This document shows positions 29,656 through 38,900 of a stretch of DNA of 64,000 nucleotides, in pieces. This DNA comes from Axinella damicornis. Lineage: Eukaryota > Porifera > Demospongiae > Axinellida > Axinellidae. The stretch's first letter is position 1; every line of letters begins with the position of its first letter. The notes below the pieces were generated by a model. That model ran no database searches. It was not told where the DNA came from and was given only the letters and a program-made list of their open reading frames with translations. The stretch is taken from assembly GCA_963931865.1 (NCBI GenBank), contig OZ007514.1, positions 682,001 through 746,000 on the forward strand, in the 5' to 3' direction. A program made the position numbers and the translations under genes.

Positions 29656-30543
29656 ATGGCTACTCCGGCCCCAATACACACCGTGCAGATTCGGGCGCCT
29701 CGGCCCTACACAGTTGGAGACGACTTTGCGCTGTGGATTCGCCGTTTTGAGGCGTACGCCAGTTCTGTGAGGATCCCGGATGGCAAGCTGCCTGATGCCA
29801 TGCTGGCCCTTCTGGATGATGCGGCGTTCCGAGCGTATGACTTGCTCGGTTTGGACGTAGAGGTTGCGAAGGACTTCAAACAGCTGTCGGAAGCCCTTTT
29901 AAAGCGATTTGCTCCAGCAGCCGGTCAGCAAGAATTGAGATTTTTGCTAGGACAGCGACAGCAGGAGGCCGGGGAGACACTTGATGATTTCGCGGACGCC
30001 CTAATACACCTTGCAAACCGTTCATACCCCTCACTGGAGCCCAAACTAAGGATGGAGCTGGCCCGAGACAGATTTGTTGCTGGGGTGCGCAACGAGCACG
30101 TCCAAGAGGCACTTCTAAAATCTCCGCCTGATACTCTCGACGACGCCCGAGGAACAGCCAGACGCATGGAAGCTGCACAGGCAGCGAGGAAACTAATGCG
30201 CGCCAAGAAGAGTGATGTGCTTGCAGTGACCACGGATGCCAGGCAGGGCGGTGGGGAAACCGAGTTGACTGAGCGTGTAGCAGCCGTTACAACTCACCGA
30301 CGAGACGACGGTCTTGTTGAAGCCGTCCGCCGCAACACGGAGTTGTTGGAGCGACTGTTGGCACAGATGACGTCTAGTGGTAACCAAGAGGGAGCTTCAG
30401 AACCTACAGCTAATCCACCAAGACGACGACGGTCTCTTACATGCTGGCAATGTGGACAGCAGGGCCATATCCGACGAAATTGCCCTTCGGGAAACGAGCA
30501 GCGGCTGGCGCCTCGGGTCAATCGCCAGCCACGAGCCCAGTGA
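29656..30543 (+). CDS. gag: gag polyprotein of the LTR element
   Basis: 295 codons starting 18 bp after the 5' LTR. It is a capsid-type retrotransposon Gag, with a helical region (DDFALWIRRFEAYASSVR) and the line EALLKRFAP, and ends in a single zinc knuckle CWQCGQQGHIRRNC (C-X2-C-X4-H-X4-C) followed by basic residues. It packages element RNA into cytoplasmic particles. It overlaps pol, which lies in the -1 frame. Confidence 0.9.
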   Translation: MATPAPIHTVQIRAPRPYTVGDDFALWIRRFEAYASSVRIPDGKLPDAMLALLDDAAFRAYDLLGLDVEVAKDFKQLSEALLKRFAPAAGQQELRFLLGQRQQEAGETLDDFADALIHLANRSYPSLEPKLRMELARDRFVAGVRNEHVQEALLKSPPDTLDDARGTARRMEAAQAARKLMRAKKSDVLAVTTDARQGGGETELTERVAAVTTHRRDDGLVEAVRRNTELLERLLAQMTSSGNQEGASEPTANPPRRRRSLTCWQCGQQGHIRRNCPSGNEQRLAPRVNRQPRAQ

Positions 30544-33521
30544 ACGACCCATCACCGTCTCGACGAATCGTCAGCACAGCAATGCAGCAAGCAATTTTTA
30601 CAAATGGCAGGGTAGATGGTGTTCCCGCTCTACTCCTGGTGGATACTGGCTCAGCTGTCACAATTATTCATCGCCGTCTGTGGGAGCAAGGTCGGGGAGC
30701 TGCTGAGCGAGCCCGGAGCAAACTACAGAAAGCCACTGGGGGACCAATTGTAGCTGCCAATGGAGAGTCGCTCTCTATCCTTGGACAGTTCAGAAGTCAC
30801 ATTCATCTGGCTGGTGGAGAATTTACTCATGATGTCCTGGTTGCTGATGACGTGAGTCAAGACTGCCTACTCGGTGCTGATTTCCTGACATCTCATGGAT
30901 TTGTCATCGACCTCAACTCTCACATGCTGCACAAGGGAAACCTGTCGACACCTCTAGTCCAACCACACAATCCGGCACGGGAAGTATGCCGGGTGTCCAT
31001 TGGTGAGCCAGTGGTAGTTCGAGCCGGTGAGGAGAAGGTGTTCTTGGCAAAAGTTGATTCCTTTTCCCATTCATTCCATACAGCTGGAGTCCTTGAACCT
31101 AAGGAAGGTTTTGAGGAGCGGCATCAACTTCTGTTGGCCAGAGTGGTGGCGATTCCAGACGAGGGAGTGGTTCCTTTGAGAGCAGCAAATCTTTGTACAG
31201 AGGTGGTAACCCTGCACCGAGGCACAACCATTGGCCAGTTCTACCCTCTTCCAGATCAGAATGGAACCACTTTGGAGGATGCCGAGTACTGTGAAGTGCC
31301 ACCTGTGGCAGCTGCAGATGAGCGCTCAGTGCACCAAGTCAGTGTGGAAACGTCAGCTGCAGAGTTCCTTGGGATAGATTCCAATGACATGGACCAGCAG
31401 CAGAGGAAAGCCTTGGAAGATCTGGTGCAAGAGTTCTCAGATGTTTTCTCGACTGGCAAACAGGACTTGGGCAGGACTGACTTGGTCTACCATAGTATCA
31501 ACACAGGAAATCATGACCCAATCAAGCAGGCCCCTCGCCGGCTACCCATTCACTACAAGCAGGAAGTTGGCAAAATGCTGGAGGAAATGCAGCAGCAAGG
31601 AGTGATTGAGTCCTCACATTCTCCATGGGCATCGCCAATTGTGCTAGTACGCAAGAAGGACGGGTCTCTGCAGTTTTGCATTGACTACCGCAAGTTGAAC
31701 AATGTGACCCGGAAAGACTCGTTTCCTCTACCCAGGGTGGACGACTTGTTGGATTCACTATCTGATGCCCAATGGTTCTCAACGCTTGACCTACGTAGTG
31801 GCTACTGGCAAGTGGAGATTGATCCTGGTGATCGTGAGAAAACAGCATTTTGTACCCACCATGGATTGTTCCAGTTCAGAGTCATGCCCTTTGGCCTTTG
31901 TAATGCTCCCAGCACCTTCCAGCGGCTGATGGAGCTAGTACTGGCTGGACTCAGTTGGGAAGTTTGCCTTGCCTACCTCGATGACGTGATCATATTTGGC
32001 CGCACCTGGGAAGAACATCTTCAGCGTCTGAGGATTGTGTTGACACGTCTGCGAGAAGCTCACCTCAAGTTCCACCCAAAGAAGTGTCAGTTCTTCCGGA
32101 AGTGTGTTGCCTTCCTCGGCCATGTCATTTCCAGTGATGGTGTGAGTACAGATCCTGCCAAAATCAGCTCCATTGTGCACTGGCCTACTCCAACAAATGT
32201 TTCGGAACTCCGGAGTTTCCTTGGATTGGCCTCGTACTACCGGCGATTCATTCTCAAGTTTGCGGATGTGGCAGCACCCCTTCACCGCCTACAGGAGAAA
32301 GCCGTCTCGTTCCAGTGGTCAGAACAGTGCAACTCTGCATTTGAAACCTTGAAAAGGAGACTCAGTTCAGCTCCTGTTCTGGCCTTTCCCCGGTCCAGTG
32401 ATACTTTCATCCTGGATACCGATGCCAGTGAGCATGGAATTGGTGCTGTTCTTTCACAGAACCAATGTGGAATTGAGCGAGTAATTGCTTATGGGAGCCG
32501 TACCCTGACAAAGTCAGAAAGAAACTATTGTGTGACCCGGAGGGAGCTACTGGCTCTGGTATATTTTCTGCGACACTTCCGCTCCTACTTGCTTGGACGT
32601 CCATTTGTTGTGAGAACAGATCATGCTGCTCTGAGGTGGATTCAGCAATTCAAGGAGCCAGAAGGGCAGATTGCCAGATGGCTGGAACACCTACAGGAGT
32701 TCAACTTCCAGACTGAGTATAGGCCGGGGAAGTGCCATGGCAATGCCGATGCTCTCTCAAGAGTTCAGTGCAATCAATGTGGCATGTGCCACTCCTTCTC
32801 CACTACTACCACCTCTGCCCCTTCCTATGTTTCACCCCCCAACCACTCATCGGTGTACAGTGTCAACCAGGCAGTGGACTGTTGGGCTTCAATTCTCTCC
32901 AATCAGGAACTTCAGGAGAAACAAAACACGGATCCCGTTCTTGGCATTATCCTGGTCCTGATGAGAAAAGGTCCGGACCGACCACCGGAAGGTGCAGTTG
33001 CTGGCACTGGACAGGCAGTTCACTCCTTGTGGGCTCAATGGAACAGACTGGAGATAATCAATAACCTGCTCTACCGACGTTGGGAAGAAACCGACAATGA
33101 GGTTATCAAGAGACAGCTGGTTGTCCCTCGAGCCCTGGTACCAGAGGTGATCAGAGCTGCTCACAATCTTCCAGGAGGGGGTCATCTGGGAGTGCACAAG
33201 ACCCTGGCTAAAGTTCGCGACCGCTTTTACTGGCCTGGCCTGCGAGAAGACATTGAGGATTGGTGTCGATGTTGCCAGGATTGTGCTGAGAGCAAGTCCC
33301 CTTCGTCCACTGCCCGAGGGCCGTTAATTCCCAGCCGAGTGGGGTACCTCATGCAACGTGTTGCTCTTGACCTGTTTGGCCCACTTCCAGTCACAAGGAG
33401 GGGCAACAAGTACATCCTGGTAGTCACAGACTACTTCACCCGATGGGTAATCAAGAAGCCGCCACAGTGGCGAGAGTCCTGGTCAATGAATGGGTCAGCA
33501 GATATGGAGCTCCGGACGTAA
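30441..33521 (+). CDS. pol: pol: protease, reverse transcriptase, RNase H, start of integrase
   Basis: Open frame of 1026 codons. Aspartic protease LLVDTGSA is at about residue 66. Reverse transcriptase has LDLRSGYWQVEI and the catalytic YLDD at about 512. RNase H has ILDTDASEHGIGAVLSQ at about 660. The integrase H2C2 zinc finger (GGHLGVHKTL, then CRCCQDC) is at about 910-945, and the integrase core starts with the first catalytic Asp in VVTDYF at about 996. The frame is lost about 25 codons later. The true start is by frameshift from gag, so the first Met here is nominal. Confidence 0.9.
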   Translation: MLAMWTAGPYPTKLPFGKRAAAGASGQSPATSPVNDPSPSRRIVSTAMQQAIFTNGRVDGVPALLLVDTGSAVTIIHRRLWEQGRGAAERARSKLQKATGGPIVAANGESLSILGQFRSHIHLAGGEFTHDVLVADDVSQDCLLGADFLTSHGFVIDLNSHMLHKGNLSTPLVQPHNPAREVCRVSIGEPVVVRAGEEKVFLAKVDSFSHSFHTAGVLEPKEGFEERHQLLLARVVAIPDEGVVPLRAANLCTEVVTLHRGTTIGQFYPLPDQNGTTLEDAEYCEVPPVAAADERSVHQVSVETSAAEFLGIDSNDMDQQQRKALEDLVQEFSDVFSTGKQDLGRTDLVYHSINTGNHDPIKQAPRRLPIHYKQEVGKMLEEMQQQGVIESSHSPWASPIVLVRKKDGSLQFCIDYRKLNNVTRKDSFPLPRVDDLLDSLSDAQWFSTLDLRSGYWQVEIDPGDREKTAFCTHHGLFQFRVMPFGLCNAPSTFQRLMELVLAGLSWEVCLAYLDDVIIFGRTWEEHLQRLRIVLTRLREAHLKFHPKKCQFFRKCVAFLGHVISSDGVSTDPAKISSIVHWPTPTNVSELRSFLGLASYYRRFILKFADVAAPLHRLQEKAVSFQWSEQCNSAFETLKRRLSSAPVLAFPRSSDTFILDTDASEHGIGAVLSQNQCGIERVIAYGSRTLTKSERNYCVTRRELLALVYFLRHFRSYLLGRPFVVRTDHAALRWIQQFKEPEGQIARWLEHLQEFNFQTEYRPGKCHGNADALSRVQCNQCGMCHSFSTTTTSAPSYVSPPNHSSVYSVNQAVDCWASILSNQELQEKQNTDPVLGIILVLMRKGPDRPPEGAVAGTGQAVHSLWAQWNRLEIINNLLYRRWEETDNEVIKRQLVVPRALVPEVIRAAHNLPGGGHLGVHKTLAKVRDRFYWPGLREDIEDWCRCCQDCAESKSPSSTARGPLIPSRVGYLMQRVALDLFGPLPVTRRGNKYILVVTDYFTRWVIKKPPQWRESWSMNGSADMELRT
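30489..30530 (+). promoter_or_regulatory. -1 ribosomal frameshift signal (gag-pol)
   Basis: GGGAAAC at 30489-30495 is a slippery heptamer in the correct register (gag codons GGA AAC). After a 7-nt spacer comes GGCTGGCG (30503-30510), which pairs perfectly with CGCCAGCC (30523-30530) across a 12-nt loop. The -1 frame entered here is the pol frame. Confidence 0.8.
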
Positions 33522-34507
33522 TTCATTCAGACCAAGGAAAGAATTTCGACTCCCAGCTTTTCAAGGGAATGTGTCAGCTCCTGGGGATTCACAAAACCAG
33601 AACCACGCCGTACCATCCGCAATCGGACGGCCTAGTGGAGAGATTTAATCGCACTCTCAAAACACTGCTGAGAATTCAAATGAAACAAGTCCCTGAGGAC
33701 ATGTGGGATGAGGAATTGCCATTGCTCATGTTGGCATATTGCTCCAGTGTCCAGGAAAGCACTCGGTTTACTCCCTATCGGCTCATGTTTGGGCGAGAAG
33801 TTCGGTTGCCAGTTGAGCTAATGTTTGGTGGAACACCTGCCCCAGGGGAAACTCACACTGATTATGTTACCCACTTGCGGGAGCGGCTGGAAGGAGCCTA
33901 TCGTGTGGTTCGGGAGAATTTACATGGAGCAGTGCAGCACCAGAAACAGCACTATGACCGGAAAACTACAGGTGGACGATACCAAGTGGGGGACCCAGTC
34001 TGGCTCTATTCCCCAGCAGTGTCCAGAGGTCAAACAGCCAAATTTCACAGGCCATGGAAGGGGCCTTATCGAGTGGTAAAAGTTCTCTCTGATGTAACAT
34101 ACCGGATCCAGCTAATGTCCCCAAGGAATCGTCGAGATCGCCGTCGCAACTACCGAGTGATTATGCATTTCAATCGTCTCAAACCTTGCCACTTGCAAGA
34201 GAATCTTCATCAACTACCAACACCCGAGCCTGACACTGCAGAGCCTGACACTGAGGTTGTTCCACAAACAGAAATTTCTGACGACGAGATTGGATCCTGG
34301 GTTTGGTATCAACAGGAACCCTCCCCAACCCCAGACCAACAGTCCGTACCTTCAGAATCCGGTCAGGGATCTGAACTGCACGACTATGGTCGAGAGGAGG
34401 TTACTACTCGAGGTGGACCAGTGTGGGGGTCCAGACTGCGTAGAACAGTGCAACGTCCGAACTATTATCAGCCCGATACAACCTCCGCTTCGCAAAGGAG
34501 GGAGTAG
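33443..34507 (+). pseudogene. integrase remainder, out of frame with pol
   Basis: Continues the integrase core from NQEAATVARVLVNEW with the second catalytic Asp in VIHSDQGKNFDS and the Glu in HPQSDGLVERFNR, then the C-terminal GPY/F-like module (FHRPWKGPYRVVKV) and an acidic tail. Relative to pol the frame has shifted after the FTRW motif, and about six residues normally found between that Trp and the NQE segment are missing. A small deletion is the simplest cause. Confidence 0.85.
34493..34507 (+). promoter_or_regulatory. polypurine tract of the LTR element
   Basis: GCAAAGGAGGGAGTAG lies immediately before the 3' LTR, the plus-strand primer site. Confidence 0.75.
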
Positions 34508-34699
34508 TGTCATGGACAATGGACATTATGAACTTGTGTTTACATTGTATACAGCTGTCTCCCATGCAGCCATGATTCCTGTATTTCATGTATGCACCAC
34601 ACCTGTATTTCATCATCCTGCAGTATTTAAGCACTGCTTTGGCTGCCTGTATTTGTTCCTCACTATTTCAATAATTCAGCATCAAAGAATCTCGTTACA
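34508..34699 (+). repeat. 3' LTR
   Basis: 192 bp; I see no difference from the 5' LTR by eye. Confidence 0.92.
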
Positions 34700-35915
34700 A
34701 TATGCTCATCAGGCAATAGTCTGCACAAACGTCTCTACTATCCTTGACAGGTACAGCCACCAGTTTAGTTTGTTGTGCCATCCTTTCACACGGTTGTGTG
34801 GGTGGGTACCCTCAACTTTGTGGTAGTTCTGAATGTGGAATGGATATTACCAGTTGAGTCGGTGACTTTGAACATTGAGTGTGTTCGGACATGTCCGTAG
34901 TTTGGTGTGAATGTTACCATGAATAGAGTAGGAAATGAGCGTATCATATTTCAACGAGGGAGTAGATGAAGTGGGAGTAGATGAAATGGGAGAGAGGAAC
35001 TGAGAAGAGATGAATAGGATCAGGCAAACTGGGAGTAGAGGAAATGGGAAGATCACTCTCTGTGCTATCATGGTAGCCAACATTATATTTACTCTAGCAG
35101 GACCCGCCCTATGGCAGCATCTGGCTTGTGCAGAAACGGGAACGTAATGACATGGTCAATAAAATATAACTGTTCATGTGCATTTACGGAGTCATGTGTT
35201 AGTGATGTGAAGGGCATGATCAGTAGAAGGTTCCTGCACATTGTGAGCTTGAGAGTGAAGTGGTAGCCGTATCAGCATTTAACGGCAGGGAAAAGTACCA
35301 AACTGGTATCCACAGCAGTGTCCATAGCAGTTGTGGTTATCGTAGAGGACTGGTAAGTATAGTAAATCTCAGCACACACAGGGATAGTCACTGTAATACC
35401 CAAGTATATATCTACTGTGCTGAGTATTGTGACTTAGCATGGAGTGGATTAACTGATGGACTGGAATGACAACAACATTGTTTATTTGCTGTTCTCCTCA
35501 CTGTCCTCCCCTTCTGCTTGTGTCTCTCCCTCAGACCCCACCCTCACTGTGGAGAAGGTGATGAAGGTGATGAGGGAGGTGGGAGACAGGGAGGGGGTGT
35601 GGAGTTGGCTTAGTGTCCCAGACTCCAAGCGAGCTGAAATCAAGCAGCAGTCATCCACTGAGGGGGAGAAGAGTCGTGCACTGTCACAGTATTGGGTCAA
35701 CTGTTCCCCTTATGCCTCGTGGAAGAGTCTTGCCTATAACCTTTACGTGAGAGGAGAGGAGAGAGCAGCAGTGATGGCCAAACAATACTTGTCCATGAAA
35801 GGTACGTGCATTTCTTGACCACCTGAAATAGGACTTGTGTGCTGTGGTGTTTGCATTCTAATGGATGCCCACCAGTACTCACTGTCCTGCTTGTGTACTA
35901 CTCCAATGTGCCTAG
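34700..35915 (+). repeat. segmental duplication unit 4
   Basis: Fourth copy of the unit at 468-1920, split at its left end by the LTR element (its first bases are at 29400-29446). It holds a shortened terminal-exon sequence, the donor segment (35352) and the type-I exon at 35535. Confidence 0.75.
35535..35801 (+). CDS. type-I Death-like exon (gene B)
   Basis: 267 bp, one codon longer than the gene A copies because of an inserted Met near the end (YLSMKG). Contains VWSWLSVPDSKRAEIKQ and ASWKSLAYNLYVRGEERA. Phase 1 to 1. Confidence 0.7.
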
Positions 35916-38900
35916 TGTACATCGTGTAATAGTAGCATTACGGGGTTTAGTGCACCGAGGGTGATGAGTAAGGTTGTGGGCAGGATAATCCACCCGAGAC
36001 CAGCTATACACTGCCCCAGTGTACTAACCCCGTAATGCACAAAAATAAGTATTGATATATAGTGTTACCCGGTACTCACCCAAAACAGCCATTGGTCATT
36101 ACCTAGATAATGCGCACTAAAATGTGCATTATCTAGTTAATTGTTTGTTGAGGGCCACGTGAGTAACTAAAATCAGTTATGATTGTGATTCAAGATAGTC
36201 CGACCAAGAATTGATAGTATGGTTATAGCACACTGGTACCATATGACTCTCTCCATGCACATCACTATAGTGCACTGCACTAATACAAGGGACTTACTCA
36301 ATGCAACAATTCAGAGTCGCCAGTAGTAATTGCTGTGCCCCCTCAAACCACCTGCCCCCCTTAGTCACTGTATAGGTACCCATGCATTGTGTTGCTTGTA
36401 CTGGTATTGTGGACGTGAACATGACACTTCCTGAACTGACTTTGTTTATGGAGCAGGAGAGCCATAGCAGGGCTTTGTTGAGTAGCTAGGACACGTCCAT
36501 TATATCTTCCCCATGTTGTCTCCCCACCCAGCAGACCCCACCCTCACCACTGACAACCTCATGGAGGTGGTGAAGGAGGTCGAGCACCTCTGGGAGCAGT
36601 TAGGTGACAACCTTGCTGTGCCAGACTCTAAGCTGGAGAACATCAAAGGTCTCTACCAGACTGATCATCTGCGGATGGAGGCTGTGGTGGACTACTATGT
36701 GAAATTCAGCCCCTACTCCTCTTGGAAGGACGTTGGTATAGTACTACAGAGGACGGAGCTACACCAGCTGGCAAACGACGTTACTGCAAAATATGTCAGA
36801 GGTACGGATGTTAATTACCAATTGACTAGTTGATGGTCGACCGTGCGCCTAACTTTGCCCTGTGCGCATGTACAGCAGGGGTAGAGTGATCGGTTTGTCT
36901 GTCTGTCTGTCCATCTGTCCAAGCAGTTTCAGCAATGAAGGCCTCGTTGAAGGCTTCAGGATAGAAGTGTCAGAATTCAAGTGTCTACCAGACCAGAGAT
37001 CCACTCGAGAGGCTAAGAAAGGCTGTGTGAAGTCGTGCTTCTATTTTATACAACTTGACCACACCCTATTTCTAAAATTACTGCCACAACTTACGGTATC
37101 TCATTCTGCATGCTGATATCGCTGTAAATCGTGGCTCATTGTGCATGCTTGTATGAATAATCGGCGGTAGGCCTAAGCTTATAACTGTCAAGTCAAAGTA
37201 GTGCACGGGGTACATGCTCTGCTGAGCACCTCTAATTAATTATTGGGTCTGATTTCATCTTCACAAACAAGTCCCTGAGCATTAAATTCACCGCTCATGT
37301 TGTGTAGCGAAATTGAACTGATACCGTTCTTGCATTGTGAAGCGCATGCGCCTATATCTCCACAGGAAGGAAATATGTGCCTAATAACGAGATGTGCTTC
37401 ATTTCGGATGACTAGTCTACTAGTAAGCATGCAATGAGAACACTCACACAGCAGCCATTTTCAACCGTTGCTGATGAAAACGAGGCATAGCCATGACGTG
37501 GACGCTCGTTACTTGGTGGAGCTTTACCTGATTAGTTGGTGCATGCCGCGGCCACTCAGTGATACTTCAATAGGTATATGATTAGATTGGTGATCAGGAG
37601 GTCATAAGGTTGAATCCCAATCGAGTTCAAATTTTCTGCTGGTCACTTTATTCTCTCTCAGGGACAGGAAGGATTGTAGTTGCTGTACTAGTTGTTCTGT
37701 TAGTGTCTGGTAGCATCCAGTGGACACTGCAGTTCATAAAGCTACTATTGGCTGGTGTGAGATAGTTGAGCCGGAGGTTAAGGTTGTGAGTGGTAGGGAC
37801 ACACATTGTATGTATGTAATCGTAGTGTCCCTGCCCTGCTTTGTTGACATTAGTAGCCTGGGCACGTTGTATCTTGTTCCAACCTCCTCTTTCAACACAC
37901 CACCTGGTTAATACGTCAGAAATAGTGTGTTTCAGAGGAAGTCCATCAGTACAACTAGTTGCATTGTTTCTGTTGATTGCTGGTAGGGAAGTTCCCTGCA
38001 TCTATTCTCCATGCCCTCACCAGTTGCTCCTCCCTCTGCTTGATTAATCAGCTCTGTCAGCATTCCAGCGTCTTGTTCGAATATGAATATTAGTTGCTTA
38101 TCTGTGGCTTGTAATTCAAGTCAAGAGGCTTACTGGGTATCCAAGCAACTGAGTGCTCTAGCATATGCCCACCGGTGGTTTGTATATATATGACCTGTAG
38201 AGGAGGGTGTGTTATTTAGGTGCCCCTGAGAGAGCCCCACATGGTCCTGATCCTCATCCTGGCATCGTGGTGTCTGGTGTGTGCCGTTTTTGATGCACAC
38301 ATCCTATTCATACTGGCACTAGTATATCTTCTAAGTAATGCTGCAACACACACATCCACCCCTACACTGTTGCTGCAAAGTTTGGTTCATTGATGTTCCC
38401 TGCGTGGGTTGCATGCAAGTATGTGCATGCCCCAACTGAGGGGGGGGGGGGGGGGGGGGGGGATACATCATGAGCTTGTAAGTGTACTACATGTATATCT
38501 GATATTGGATGAAGTTGGCACCAACACATCCACCCTACAGCGAGTGAGAAGTCTAAGGAGCTGTTTGATGAGGCGATGACACATGGATACGTGGAGGCAA
38601 GAGACATTAAAACGCTCATTCTAGGTGCAGCAGGAACAGGAAAGAGTCACACGATCGCCTTGATTATGGACGAGAATCCACCCGCTATCCGCCGTAGCAC
38701 ACCGTGTGCTACAAGACCAGTTAGAGCAGTGTCGAGGACTAGGGCTGAAAAGAGAGGTAATAAGTTTGTCCGAGTAACCCACGATCAACTTGCACAGACT
38801 ATTGCCGACACATCCACAATGCTTCCATCAAAGCCTTCCCCTGCTGTGAATGCTAAAACCCCAGCTGGTTCTTCCAGCCCACCCACAGTAGCAGGTACCT

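Larger units (their letters stand above)
29447..34699 (+). mobile_element. Ty3/gypsy-type LTR retrotransposon
   Basis: 5253 bp: two 192-bp LTRs that I read as identical, a primer-binding region (CTGGTGGCAGCGGTGGGA) directly after the 5' LTR, gag, then pol in the order protease, reverse transcriptase, RNase H, integrase, and a purine tract (GCAAAGGAGGGAGTAG) just before the 3' LTR. The order PR-RT-RH-IN is diagnostic of Ty3/gypsy. It is flanked by a 4-bp ATAT duplication (29443-29446 and 34700-34703); the empty site is at about 475. No envelope gene. The integrase reading frame is broken, so this copy should not be autonomous. Confidence 0.95.
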
